Shown here: one piece after another, positions 46,078 through 60,476 of the stretch
How the letters are laid out: the number at the start of each line of letters is the position of its first letter
Numbering within the stretch: the stretch's first letter is position 1
DNA from: Haliangium sp050303215
GTDB lineage: Bacteria; Myxococcota_A; Polyangia; Haliangiales; Haliangiaceae
DNA length: 64,000 nt
Assembly (NCBI RefSeq): GCF_050303215.1
Contig: NZ_JBNLBH010000117.1
Coordinates: 1 to 64,000, forward strand
Direction of reading: 5' to 3'
Program-made: the position numbers and the translations under genes
The notes under the pieces: generated by a model
The model's database searches: none
The model's input: the letters and a program-made list of their open reading frames with translations, nothing else
What the model was told of the DNA's origin: nothing

Positions 46078-46998
46078 ATGCTTCGATACGCTGCCGTGTG
46101 TGCATGCCTGGCCGGCGCCTGCGCCGGGGCTCCGCCCGCTCCCACCGAGACCGCGTCTGATCCGGACCGCGCGTCCGCCCCGGCGTCGCCGGCGCCGGCC
46201 GAGCAGGAGCCGGCCGAGCAGGAGCCAGTACGAGCGGTCGACTGCGGCGCCGAGATCCGCGACGCGGCCGCGGTGCTCGTGCCCGGCGCCATCGTCATGC
46301 TCGGCGAGATGCACGGCACCGCCGAGATCCCGGCCTTTGCCGGCGACCTTGCCTGTCGGGCGGCGGCCCGGGGACATCGGGTCCTGCTCGGGCTCGAGAT
46401 CCCGTCCACCGAGCAGGAGGCCATCGATCGCTACCTGGCCAGCGACGGCTCGACCGTGGCCCGGGACGCGCTGCTGGCCGGCGCGCACTGGCAGGCCGCG
46501 TGTCCCGACGGCCGCAGCAGCCAGGCCATGCTCGCGCTCGTCGAGCGGGTGCGCCGGCTGCGTCGGGACGGGCTGGGGATCGATGTGTTCGCCTTTGATT
46601 CCGGCACCTACGACGACTGGAACCGCCGCGACGCGAGCATGGCCGAGACCATCCTGGCCCGGGCCGCGGGCGCGCCCGAGGCGCTCGTGCTCACCCTCAG
46701 CGGCAACCTGCACAACCGCCTGGTGCCGGGCCTGCCGTGGGATGACAGCAAGGTGCCCATGGGCGTGCACGTGGCCGCCGCGCACGAGCGCGTGATCAGC
46801 CTCGACGTGCGCTACGCCGGCGGCACCGCCTGGATCCAGCGCAGCGAGGACGAGTGCGGGGCCACCGAGCTGAGCGGCAAGCCGGCGTATCGGGACCGCT
46901 ACGTCGAGATCGGCGACGGTGCCGGCAACCCGGTCGGCACGGGCGTGTTCTCGGTCGGCGCGGTCACGGCCGCGGCGCCGGCCCGGGCCTCGCGCTGA
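46078..46998 (+). CDS. ChaN/Tiki-superfamily putative haem-binding lipoprotein-like protein
   Basis: This 306-residue protein carries an N-terminal segment with cysteines (VCACLAGACAGAPP) that could be a lipoprotein signal, then an acidic/proline linker. The main domain starts AIVMLGEMHGTAEIPAFAGD, the GE(M/N)H signature of the ChaN/TraB/Tiki superfamily. Conserved glutamates follow (LLGLEIPSTEQEAIDRYL), and the segment LVLTLSGNLHNRL supplies a second histidine. Members bind haem or act as metal-dependent peptidases; which applies is unclear. It is divergent from menB by about 90 bases. Confidence 0.75.
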   Translation: MLRYAAVCACLAGACAGAPPAPTETASDPDRASAPASPAPAEQEPAEQEPVRAVDCGAEIRDAAAVLVPGAIVMLGEMHGTAEIPAFAGDLACRAAARGHRVLLGLEIPSTEQEAIDRYLASDGSTVARDALLAGAHWQAACPDGRSSQAMLALVERVRRLRRDGLGIDVFAFDSGTYDDWNRRDASMAETILARAAGAPEALVLTLSGNLHNRLVPGLPWDDSKVPMGVHVAAAHERVISLDVRYAGGTAWIQRSEDECGATELSGKPAYRDRYVEIGDGAGNPVGTGVFSVGAVTAAAPARASR

Positions 46999-47011
46999 GC
47001 CGTCGGCGGGT

Positions 47012-47773
47012 TCAGGAGCCGGGTACGCAGTACGCGGCCGTGGTTTCGAAGGACTCGACCTTGACCATGGTCTGGGCCGGGATCAGGAACTCGCCGGCGC
47101 CGCGCTCGGGGCTGCTCGGGTCCCAGTCGTAGGTGTAGCCCAGCCGAGTCCACGGTTTCCCCTCGGGTCCGTACGAGGTCATGCGCAGCTCGTCGAACCA
47201 GGCCCGGTGCTCGTGGCTGCCGATGGTCACGTCCGCGGGCTCGTCGCCGACGGAGCAGGTGGTGTCCGTGACCTCGGGATCGGCGCACGGTCGTACCACA
47301 TCGGCCGGCCGTGCCCACATGGCGACGAAGTACGGCTTGGCCGTGCCCGGACGCAGGCCCAGATAGCGTTCGAGCCGCTGCTCGAGAGGCTCGCCTTCGA
47401 GCCCGGTATTGCGGCAGAAGCTCTGCACCTCCGGGACCGCGCTCACCCACAGGGCGCGCTCGACGGGCACGGTCTGGCCCACCTGCTCGCGAAACCCCTC
47501 CCAGTCCGTCCACGTCACCAGCAACACCCAGTCGTCTCCGGCCTCGTCCTGCTGCCACTTCATCGGCTCGGTACCCGGCACCAGCGCGGGCAGATCGTTT
47601 ACGACCTCGTCGGCCGCGGCGATCTCGGCGTCGGACAGAGCTTTGATGATCAGCGCCTTGGGTGACGGTTCGGGCTGGGGTTGCTCTGGTGTCGGGGCGT
47701 TGGAACCGCAGGCGGCCAGGACGAGGGCCGCCAGGGCGAGGGAGAGGCGGTGGAAGTGGACTGTGGGGGGCAT
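47012..47773 (-). CDS. Lipoprotein of unknown function
   Basis: A protein of 253 residues with a clear lipoprotein signal (LALAALVLAACGSN, lipobox LAAC), then a proline/glutamine linker and a soluble domain with five cysteines. No family is recognised. Of two nearby in-frame ATGs, I choose 47773 because AAGGA sits 5 bases before it and would abut the other. Upstream lies a remnant resembling the start of a formylglycine-generating-enzyme domain. Confidence 0.75.
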   Translation of the reverse strand: MPPTVHFHRLSLALAALVLAACGSNAPTPEQPQPEPSPKALIIKALSDAEIAAADEVVNDLPALVPGTEPMKWQQDEAGDDWVLLVTWTDWEGFREQVGQTVPVERALWVSAVPEVQSFCRNTGLEGEPLEQRLERYLGLRPGTAKPYFVAMWARPADVVRPCADPEVTDTTCSVGDEPADVTIGSHEHRAWFDELRMTSYGPEGKPWTRLGYTYDWDPSSPERGAGEFLIPAQTMVKVESFETTAAYCVPGS

Positions 47774-48140
47774 ATGCATCCTTGGTTGTGTTCCCAGCGG
47801 GTGAGCGGAGACGTGAATGTTTCTACGTCATCATCAGTGATGTCGTCGCTCTCCGGGCAGCCCATGTGGAAGCTGCCGGCCTCCAGTAGATCGACGAGTC
47901 GATCTGGGTGCACTCGAGACAGCTCCGCCATTGCCGCCATGATATCAGAGCCAGGGCGGAGTGGTCGTGCACGGGGCGCCCGCGCGGCCGCCACCCGGCA
48001 CATGAGCCATCCCCGCCCGGGATGGCCCCGCGGGGCCATCGGGCCCGGTGAGCCGAGCGGATCTCGGCGACTTGCGGGCCCGGCGAGCGCTGCCCCCCCG
48101 ACTTGCCCACGTCCGCCAACGGGGGCATGATGGGCGACCC
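47774..48140. other. Divergent control interval for the lipoprotein and the glycerol-type ABC operon
   Basis: No complete gene lies here. The minus strand near 47800-47941 reads ELSRVHPDRLVDLLEAGSFH then MGCPESDD, resembling the opening of a formylglycine-generating-enzyme/sulfatase-modifying domain but without the rest. A perfect 20-bp palindrome lies at 48021-48040. The promoter of the ABC operon should be between it and 48141. Confidence 0.5.
48021..48040. promoter_or_regulatory. Perfect 20-bp palindrome upstream of the ABC operon
   Basis: GATGGCCCCGCGGGGCCATC is identical to its reverse complement, 100 bases before the first permease ATG. It could be an operator for a dimeric repressor or a stable hairpin in the leader. 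Confidence 0.6.
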
Positions 48141-48958
<818 letters not shown>

Positions 48959-48959
<1 letters not shown>

Positions 48960-49231
48960 TGGGCTGGATGGCCTGGACCACGCCCACGGCGCTGTTCTTC
49001 GTGGTGATCTTCACCCTGCTGACGGTCATGGGGGTGTGGGAGCAGCGCTCGCCCACGCGCGCCCGGCGCGGGTTCCTGCCGCTCGACACCACCCGCGGCG
49101 ATCGCCTCTTCATCGGCCTCTTGTCCACCGCCTTCGTCCACATGGCCTGGCTCGGGTTCTCCGACTGGCCGGTGTGGCCGGCCATGATCCTGTCGCTGGC
49201 GTTCATGGCCGCGCTGGGGCGCTGGGGGTAA
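48959..49231 (+). CDS. glpU: DUF2160 small membrane protein of the glycerol ABC operon
   Basis: This protein of 90 residues has about three hydrophobic segments (LFFVVIFTLLTVMGVW, FIGLLSTAFVHMAWLGF, WPAMILSLAFMAALGRW) and the TTRGDRLFIGLL phrase of the DUF2160 family, found almost only inside glycerol-type ABC operons. Its biochemical role is unknown; it may be an accessory of the permease. Its ATG shares one base with the previous stop (TGATG). Confidence 0.88.
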
Positions 49232-49234
49232 GCC

Positions 49235-50419
<1,185 letters not shown>

Positions 50420-50433
50420 GCACGGAGTCCGTC

Positions 50434-51585
<1,152 letters not shown>

Positions 51586-51605
51586 GACGTCTGGAGCGGG
51601 GACGA

Positions 51606-52469
<864 letters not shown>

Positions 52470-52521
52470 CCGGCGCGCGCGCGGGGCGCAACCGACCCTC
52501 ATGACAGACGAGGTAATCGAT

Positions 52522-54309
<1,788 letters not shown>

Positions 54310-54314
54310 GCTCG

Positions 54315-55352
54315 GTGTCCGAGCGCGACCGCGGCCGGGCGGGCTGGTCGGAGCCGGCGGCCCCGATGTGGCGCCGGCGCTTGATCACGGGCCCCGGCTT
54401 CGTGCTGGCCGCGCTGGTGGCGGTGCCGCTGTCGCCGGCGGTGACGATCTTGGCCGCGCTGTGGGACCTGCTCCGGCGGCGTCCGTTCACGGCCACGCGC
54501 TTCGTGCTGGCGCTGACGGGCGTGCTCGTCATGCATGTGGTGGGGCTGGCCGGCCTGGCCGCGATTTGGCTGCTGGGTGGCGGCTGGCGGGGTCGGCCGA
54601 GCGCGCGTGAGCTGAGCTGGGAGTACGGCTTCGAGGCCTGGTGGGCGCACGCGGTGTGGCGCCTGGCGGCTCGCATCTACGCCATACGGCTGGTGATCGA
54701 GGGTGACGAGGTGGCCGCGACCGGGCCGTTCTTGCTGCTATCGCGGCACGTGAGCCTGCTCGACACCCTGCTCCCCATCGCGATTTTGACCGTGCGTCAC
54801 GGCCGGCGCCTGCGCTTCGTGATGAAGCGCGAGCTGCTGTGGGACCCTTGCCTCGACGCCCTTGGCCACCGCGTGCCCACGGCCTTCGTGCACCGAGGCG
54901 GCCGCGACCACGCCGGCGACCTGGCCGCGGTCGAGGCCCTGCTCGAAGGCCTGGGCGAGCCCGACGCCATCGCGCTCTACCCCGAGGGCACCCGCTTCAG
55001 CCCGGCCAAGCGGGACCAGGTGCTGGGCTCTCTGGCCCGTCGCCACCCTCATCTGCACCAGCGCGCCGCCCGGCTGCGCCACGTGCTACCGCCACACCCG
55101 GGCGGACCCCTGGGCCTGCTCGTGCACCGCCCCGATCTGGACGTGGTCTTCTGCGCCCACGTCGGCCTGGAGGGCGCCAACCGCTTCGGCGACCTGCTCG
55201 CCGGCGCCCTCATCGGCCGCACCGTGCACGTGCACTACCGGCGTCTGCCCGCGGCCGAGGTCCCGCGCGAGCCCGAGGCTTGCCTCGACTGGCTGTACGA
55301 GCGCTGGGCCGAGGTCGACGACTGGGTCGACGCCCACCGCGAGCCGGCGTAG
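54315..55352 (+). CDS. PlsC-like 1-acylglycerol-3-phosphate acyltransferase
   Basis: This 345-residue protein has two N-terminal hydrophobic segments and the LPLAT motifs: I, SRHVSLLDT (His-x4-Asp), II, AFVHRGGRD, and III, LYPEGTRF. It would add the second acyl chain to lysophosphatidate or a similar acceptor. Its GTG start is 6 bases after the binding-protein stop, so it is probably on the transporter transcript and may use imported glycerol for lipids; that coupling is inference. Confidence 0.88.
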   Translation: MSERDRGRAGWSEPAAPMWRRRLITGPGFVLAALVAVPLSPAVTILAALWDLLRRRPFTATRFVLALTGVLVMHVVGLAGLAAIWLLGGGWRGRPSARELSWEYGFEAWWAHAVWRLAARIYAIRLVIEGDEVAATGPFLLLSRHVSLLDTLLPIAILTVRHGRRLRFVMKRELLWDPCLDALGHRVPTAFVHRGGRDHAGDLAAVEALLEGLGEPDAIALYPEGTRFSPAKRDQVLGSLARRHPHLHQRAARLRHVLPPHPGGPLGLLVHRPDLDVVFCAHVGLEGANRFGDLLAGALIGRTVHVHYRRLPAAEVPREPEACLDWLYERWAEVDDWVDAHREPA

Positions 55353-55381
55353 CCGCGCGCGCCCAACTCGAAGGCGCCGGG

Positions 55382-55610
55382 CTACCAGGACCGGCTGTCG
55401 CTGAAGAGCAAGTCGGCCAGCGTGGTGTTGCCGAGCATCTTGTTCTCGGACGTCGTCTGCGTGCGGCCGCTCCAGGCGGCGGATGGCCGCGAGCGCCTCG
55501 TCCTCCGAAGGCGCGACCACCGCGGACGCGGGCGCGACCCGGACGGCGTGCACGAACACGAGCACGGCCATTGCGACGGCGAAGACGAAGCCGATGTTTC
55601 GTGCCGACAT
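55382..55610 (-). pseudogene. Short membrane/secreted protein gene with a +1 frameshift
   Basis: From ATG 55610 the frame reads MSARNIGFVFAVAMAVLVFV, a membrane or signal segment, then SEDEALAAIRRLER. Near 55453-55465 the coding sense moves to another frame that reads TTSENKMLGNTTLADLLFSD and stops at TAG 55384-55382. The span of 229 bases is one more than a multiple of 3, as if one base (a C in cggccgc) had been added. The C-terminal motif LGNxxLxDxLFS matches the end of the neighbouring gene. The intact product would be about 75 residues. A sequencing error cannot be excluded. Confidence 0.65.
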
Positions 55611-55612
55611 GA

Positions 55613-56172
55613 TCAGATATCCGTCGAGAACAAGAAGTCCCGCAAGAAGGCATTGCCCAACAACACATTCGACGGGCTTGGCACCCGATCGAGGACAGGG
55701 TGCGTGAGCACCTCCTCGTCCAGACGGTGAAACCCGAGCATGCCCTCGACCATTGCGCTCAACGCTTGGATTCGGTCGTGATAGCGCTCGGGGAAGTCTG
55801 AGTAGCGCGCGCGCGTCGACGCGGGGAGAACGTCGATACGCGTATAAATCATATACACCGGCGCGAGATGCTCACGAAGCACAGCACCGAGTCTGGTGAC
55901 CCGTGTGAGTCCGGCGTGTACTCGGGCGATACCGCCGCGTATCGATAACCGGTGTCGAGCCAGGGGTTGCTTTCATCCCAAAGCGGGATGGTCGGCATCT
56001 CGGCGCACCACTTCGCGTACAACGGTCGCCACTCGCGCAGCGCCTCCAGGATCGGCGACATGCACGAGTCAACGGGGAGGCGTTCGCCCTCGGGGATCTC
56101 GTAGAAGCCTCGTTGGCAGCTCTTGGCCGCTGCCTCGCGGAGACAAACCAGGCGGCGAGTCCACGCTAGCAC
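55613..56172 (-). pseudogene. Unknown gene broken by a 5-bp tandem duplication
   Basis: The first frame, from GTG 56172, reads MLAWTRRLVCLREAAAKSCQ through PLWDESNPWLDTGYRYAAVS and PEYTPDSHGSPDSV. The second continues LREHLAPVYMIYTRID to LGNAFLRDFLFSTDI and stops at 55613. Between them (55878-55887) the minus strand has GTGCT twice in tandem. Removing one copy gives a continuous 184-residue protein, which makes the duplication the likely cause. The family is unknown. Its end resembles that of the next gene, whose ATG lies 2 bases after this stop. It may be truncated at the N-terminus as well. Confidence 0.7.
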
Positions 56173-56263
56173 GGGCGTGCCCGCTCGGGGAAGACAGATC
56201 GAGCGGGTCGTCGCGGAACGACCCGTGGGGCCGGCTCAGCCGGATGCGGGCGCGCGGCTTCGG

Positions 56264-57637
56264 CTACGCGGAGGCGCCGGTCTTGGCCCAGGCTCCGCGG
56301 GCGTAGGCGCGCTGGACCAGGATGACCTTGACCACGAAGGACAGCGGGAAGGCCAGCCAGACTCCAAACGCGCCCCAGCCGAAGGCGAACCCGAACAGGG
56401 CGCTGCTCGGGATCTGGAACAGCAGCGTACCCATGAAGTTGATGTTCAGGGTGGTGCGGGTTTCGCCGGCCCCTTGCAGCACCCCGCCCAGCGCCACGTA
56501 TCCGCCCACCAACGGCATGCAGTAGCCCAAGAGTCGGATCCACTCGACCGAGAAGTCGGCCAGGGGGGTGTGCAGGGGCACGTCGAAGATGGTCACCAGG
56601 GGCTCGGCGCAGAGCAGGAACACCAGCGCCAGCACGCTCATGATCGCGGTGCACAGGATGACCGAGGCTCGGGCTACCTGCCGGGCCTGAGCGGCGCTGC
56701 CCGCGCCCAGGGACTGCCCGACCAGAGCCCCGGTGGCCTGGGCCACCGCCAGCCCCGGCACGAACGCCAGCGACTGGACCCGCAGGCCGATGCCGTGCGC
56801 GGCCACGGCGAGTTCGTCGATGCGTCCGAGCATGCCCACGATGGACAGGAAGCTGGCGTTCAAGACCAGCATGTCGAGCGCCGCCGGGGTGCCGATGCGG
56901 ACATAGGTGCGGGCCAGGGCGCGGTCGATCGGCTCCAGGTGCAGGCGCAGGCGCAGCGACTCGATGACGCCGCGGCGGAGCAGCCCGGCCAGGATGAACG
57001 CGCCCGTGGCTTGGGCGCAGACCGTGCCGATGGCGGCCCCGGTCAGGCCCAGGGCCGGGGCCCCCAGGTGGCCATAGATGAGGATCCAGTTGAGCAGCAC
57101 GTTGAGCGAGGTGGAGAACAGCGACACCAGGAACGGCACCCGGGTGTTGCCCACCCCGCGCATGACCGCCGCGTACAGGATCATCAAATACGGGAACACG
57201 GTCCCGGCCAGCAGCGGCCGGAGGTAGTCGAGGCCGCTGTCCACGGCCGCGGGCGAGGCCCCCATCATGGTCAGCAGCCAGGGCGCGAGCAGGTTGCCGC
57301 CGATGCCGATGGCCGCGCCCAGCAGCACGGTGAGCTGCGTGGACTGGCACAGCAGGTGGTCGAGGCGGTCGCGGTCGCCGGCGCCGTACGCGCGCGACAC
57401 CAGGGCCACGGTGCCGACCGTGAGTCCGATCATGGCCACCATCAGCAGCCACACCACCTGGACCGCGTAGCCCAGCGCCGTGAGCAGTCGGTCGGCGTCG
57501 TCGAGGCGTCCGACCATGGCCGTATCGATGGTCAGCACCAGCACGTTGAGCACGTTGATGCCGATGATGGGGGCGGCCAGCGAGACCAGCCGCCGGGGCA
57601 CGGACGGTGGCTGCGGTGATGAGGAGAGGGTGGCCAC
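56264..57637 (-). CDS. MATE-family multidrug/sodium antiporter
   Basis: This transporter of about 457 residues has the twelve-helix MATE layout in two similar halves: the start LVSLAAPIIGINVLNVLVLT, GLTVGTVALVSRAYGAGDRD in the first half and VAQATGALVGQSLGAGSAAQ in the second, plus MRGVGNTRVPFLVSL and LQGAGETRTTLNINF, the conserved R-G-x-G-x-T pair. It would expel organic cations or a natural product using a sodium or proton gradient. The start is uncertain: GTG 57637 fits family length, and an upstream GTG at 57691 is in frame. Confidence 0.92.
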   Translation of the reverse strand: MATLSSSPQPPSVPRRLVSLAAPIIGINVLNVLVLTIDTAMVGRLDDADRLLTALGYAVQVVWLLMVAMIGLTVGTVALVSRAYGAGDRDRLDHLLCQSTQLTVLLGAAIGIGGNLLAPWLLTMMGASPAAVDSGLDYLRPLLAGTVFPYLMILYAAVMRGVGNTRVPFLVSLFSTSLNVLLNWILIYGHLGAPALGLTGAAIGTVCAQATGAFILAGLLRRGVIESLRLRLHLEPIDRALARTYVRIGTPAALDMLVLNASFLSIVGMLGRIDELAVAAHGIGLRVQSLAFVPGLAVAQATGALVGQSLGAGSAAQARQVARASVILCTAIMSVLALVFLLCAEPLVTIFDVPLHTPLADFSVEWIRLLGYCMPLVGGYVALGGVLQGAGETRTTLNINFMGTLLFQIPSSALFGFAFGWGAFGVWLAFPLSFVVKVILVQRAYARGAWAKTGASA

Positions 57638-57717
57638 GATCACGACACGGTAGCACGCGAGGCGCGCTTGACCAGCGAGCGGTGACACCACGGTGGGCCG
57701 GGGTGCATCTCAGCAGG

Positions 57718-58479
57718 ATGGAGCTGATTACCGTCCCCCTGAGTCACTACTGTGAGCGGGCCCGCTGGGCGCTCGACCACGCCGGGCTCGACTACACTGA
57801 GGCCCACCACCTGCAGATGTTCCACCGCCGCGCGGTGCGGCCCGCCGGCGGGCGGGGCACGGTGCCGGTCCTGTTCACGCCCGACGTCGGCGCGCTCACC
57901 GACTCCGCCGACATCGTGCGCTTCGCCGACCAGCGCAGCGCTCCGGGCCGGCGCTTGTACCCCGACGATCCCGCCGTCCGGGCCGAGGTCGAGGAGCTCG
58001 AGCGCACCTTCGCCGGCGACTACGGGGTCGAGACCCGGCGCCTGGTGTACCACCAGTGGTTCCCCCATCGGACCCTGCTCCTGCGCTACAATGCCGGCCG
58101 GGCGCCGCGCGGGCAGCGGCTGGCGCTGCGGCTGGCGTACCCACTGGCCCGCCGGGTCGTGACCCGGTACTACCGCATCAACCCCGCCACCGTGGCGCGC
58201 GGCCGCGCGCTCATCGAGGCCACCCTGGACCAGGTGTCCGAACGCCTCGGCGACGGCCGGTCGTACCTGTGCGGCGACACCTTCACGGCCGCCGACCTGA
58301 CCTTCGCGGCCATGAGCGCGATCTTGTTTTGGCCGTCGTCCTACGGCGTCCCGGTGCCGGCGGTGGAGGAGATGCCGGCCCGGTTGCGGGCCGACGTCGA
58401 GGCCTGGCGGGCGCACCCGGCCATCGCCTTTGCGGCCGGGCTGTACCGGGACCACCGGGGCCGCGCGCGCCGGGCCTGA
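57718..58479 (+). CDS. Glutathione S-transferase-like protein
   Basis: This 253-residue protein has a thioredoxin-fold N-terminal domain (LITVPLSHYCERARWALDHA, with the SHYCERARW active-site phrase, then GTVPVLFTPDVGALTDSADI for the cis-Pro and glutathione-binding DS pair). A helical C-terminal domain follows with GDTFTAADLTFAAMSAILFW. The CERARW start resembles GSTs with a catalytic cysteine or serine. The substrate is unknown. It is transcribed divergently from the MATE gene, perhaps as a detoxification pair. Confidence 0.9.
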   Translation: MELITVPLSHYCERARWALDHAGLDYTEAHHLQMFHRRAVRPAGGRGTVPVLFTPDVGALTDSADIVRFADQRSAPGRRLYPDDPAVRAEVEELERTFAGDYGVETRRLVYHQWFPHRTLLLRYNAGRAPRGQRLALRLAYPLARRVVTRYYRINPATVARGRALIEATLDQVSERLGDGRSYLCGDTFTAADLTFAAMSAILFWPSSYGVPVPAVEEMPARLRADVEAWRAHPAIAFAAGLYRDHRGRARRA

Positions 58480-58495
58480 CCGCGGCTCCCCTTGC

Positions 58496-59638
58496 TCAGC
58501 GGGAGCGTGCGCTGCGCGGGCGCCGGCGACCGCGCGGGGGCGTGAGCGCGACCCGGGTGGCGGCCACGGCGTCGGCGCGGCGGTGCGCGGGCAGGGACTC
58601 GAGCTCGGTCAGGAGCTTGTGATACCCGGCCAGGCGATCGCGGTCGAGCTCACCCCGGCGGACCGCGCTGGCCACCGCGCACTCCGGCTCGCCGCGGTGG
58701 CGGCAGTCGCGGAAGCGGCACCCGGCCGCGGCCTCGGCGATGTCGGCGAAGGTCTCGAGCAGCGCGTCCTGGGCGGTCCAGAGCGCGAGTTCGCGCATGC
58801 CGGGGGTGTCGATGAGCAGGCTGCCGCCGGGCAGGGCGATGAGCTCGCGGTGGGTCGTGGTATGGCGGCCGCGGCCGTCGTACTCGCGCACCGGGGCGGT
58901 CTGCTGCCGGTCCTCGCCGCACAGGCGGTTGATGAGCGTGGACTTGCCCACTCCCGAGGATCCCACCAAGGCCACGGTCTCGCCTGCGCGCAGGGCGTTG
59001 CGGAGCTGGTCCAGGCCGCTCCCGTCGGCGGCGCTGACCGCGAGCACCGAGGTCTCGCCGGCCACGCTCCGGGCGGTGTCGAGGCAGGCCCGGACACGCT
59101 CGTCGTCGCCGCACAGGTCGCGCTTGTTGAGCACCACCAGCGCCGCGGCGCCGCCTTCGCGCACGGTGGTGAGGTAGCGCTCGAGCCGGCGCGGCTGGAA
59201 GTCTTGATCGAAGGTGCTCACCACCAGCACGGTGTCGACGTTGGCGGCGACGATCTGCAGCCCCGGCCGTCGGCCCGCGCTCCGGCGCACGAATCGAGTC
59301 CGGCGCTGGTAGCAGTGCACGATGGTGGCCATCCCGTCGACGCTTTCGTCGGCCGGCGCCTGGACCCCGACCCAGTCACCCACGGCCGGGCGAGCCAGGC
59401 GCTCGCGGTTGGCTTGGCGCAACAGGGTGCCGCTGAGCTGGGCCCAGAGCGGACCGTCCGCGCCGAGCAGGTAGTAGCGGTCCTGGTACTCGATTGCGAC
59501 CCGGGCCGGCGCGACCCCGGCCGGCGCGACCTGCGCCTGCGCGACCTGCGCCTGCGCGGGCCGGGGCGGAGCGAGGGTCTGGTGCTGGGTCGCGAAGAAG
59601 TCCGACCAGCCGAGCGCGGCCAGGGATGGGTCTGACAC
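58496..59638 (-). CDS. rsgA: Ribosome small-subunit GTPase RsgA
   Basis: This 380-residue, circularly permuted GTPase matures the 30S subunit. Its GTPase motifs occur in the order G4 (NKRD in VVLNKRDLCGDD), G1 (GSSGVGKST), G3 (DTPGMRE), as permutation requires. A zinc-binding segment (CRFRDCRHRGEPEC) follows. An OB-fold precedes the GTPase, and ahead of it is a small repeat AQAQVAQAQVAPAGVAPA. GTG 59638 has AAAGGGG just upstream. Confidence 0.95.
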   Translation of the reverse strand: MSDPSLAALGWSDFFATQHQTLAPPRPAQAQVAQAQVAPAGVAPARVAIEYQDRYYLLGADGPLWAQLSGTLLRQANRERLARPAVGDWVGVQAPADESVDGMATIVHCYQRRTRFVRRSAGRRPGLQIVAANVDTVLVVSTFDQDFQPRRLERYLTTVREGGAAALVVLNKRDLCGDDERVRACLDTARSVAGETSVLAVSAADGSGLDQLRNALRAGETVALVGSSGVGKSTLINRLCGEDRQQTAPVREYDGRGRHTTTHRELIALPGGSLLIDTPGMRELALWTAQDALLETFADIAEAAAGCRFRDCRHRGEPECAVASAVRRGELDRDRLAGYHKLLTELESLPAHRRADAVAATRVALTPPRGRRRPRSARSR

Positions 59639-59775
59639 GCCCCTTTCATCTGCGACCCGGGCGCTCAGGTCAAGCGGAAATCGGGGGGCCCGCGCCCACC
59701 CGCGGGCGGCCGGATGGGGGCACCGGTCTGCCGGGGGCGTTGGCGGCGGGCCCAACTCGGGGTAGAACACGCGCC

Positions 59776-60033
59776 ATGAGTGTACACCTGACCACCTTCG
59801 AGGGATCCGTGACCACCGCTATTCGCGACGCTATCCTCCAGCGTATCGACGACGCCGAGATCGAGGTGAGCGGTGGGGGCGGACACTTCAACATCGTGGT
59901 TCGCTCGGGCGCGTTTACGGGCAGGCCCATGCTGCAGAACCACCGCCTGGTCATGGGCGCCATCGCGCACCTGATGGAGGGGGAGAGCGCGCCCGTGCAC
60001 GCGGTGGACAAGCTGCAGACCCTGGCCAAGTAG
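59776..60033 (+). CDS. BolA/IbaG-family protein
   Basis: This 85-residue protein fits the BolA fold: AIRDAILQRIDDAEIEVSGG, GHFNIVVRSGAFTGRPMLQN and HRLVMGAIAHLMEGE, where the conserved H-R and the G-x-H-F loop are present. BolA proteins work with monothiol glutaredoxins in iron-sulfur cluster handling. It is divergent from rsgA with about 137 bases between. Confidence 0.95.
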   Translation: MSVHLTTFEGSVTTAIRDAILQRIDDAEIEVSGGGGHFNIVVRSGAFTGRPMLQNHRLVMGAIAHLMEGESAPVHAVDKLQTLAK

Positions 60034-60071
60034 GGGCGCGGCGCCGCCTCGATACGTCGCGGCTGATTCGA

Positions 60072-60103
60072 GATACCGACTTACAGCGAACGAAATCGGT
60101 ATC
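60072..60103. terminator. Inverted repeat after bolA
   Basis: GATACCGA and TCGGTATC form an 8-bp perfect stem around 16 bases, 39 bases after the bolA stop. There is no T run, so it is either a weak or factor-assisted terminator or a protein-binding site. Confidence 0.4.
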
Positions 60104-60346
60104 GATACACACACTTTGCCGGGGGGCAGTAGGGGGTCGGCGCCCGCGTGCGCCAAGGCGGCAGAGCTGTGTCCCGAGCACGCCGCATCCGCACAGGGCG
60201 CGTACCCCGCCTTCGTGTGCGTACGCCCTGCAGCGCTGCGCCGCCGGTGACCCTCGGTGTCGCGCCGCAGAGCAAAAGTTGCGACACCCATTGGTACATC
60301 GATGGTCCGACGCCCCCGCGATGAAACTCTGTCTAGCCAGAGCTAT

Positions 60347-60364
60347 GCACAATCTGTATTGTGC
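60347..60364. promoter_or_regulatory. Perfect inverted repeat upstream of the secreted protein gene
   Basis: GCACAATCTGTATTGTGC has 7-base arms (GCACAAT/ATTGTGC) around CTGT, in a relatively AT-rich spot 113 bases before the ATG of 60477-60923. This spacing and symmetry suit a regulator site near the promoter. Confidence 0.65.
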
Positions 60365-60476
60365 GTCGTCATCTGTACACGGCGCGCCGCGATCGCCGGT
60401 CCGCGATGGTCGCTCGGAGCACGCTGGCGCCCGGTACAGCCGTCATCAGCACAGCCCTGCTAGAGGAGTTCAGTCC

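Larger units (their letters stand above)
60034..60476. other. Intergenic interval with two inverted repeats
   Basis: No gene is evident. A hairpin-capable pair lies just after bolA (60072-60103), a bulged hairpin near 60194-60230 (CAGGGCG...GTACGCCCTG), and a tight perfect inverted repeat before the secreted protein gene (60347-60364). Confidence 0.6.

Noticed and set aside
60194..60230. Riboswitch or structured RNA before the secreted protein gene
   Set aside because: Only a single bulged hairpin can be drawn; no known aptamer pattern is visible.
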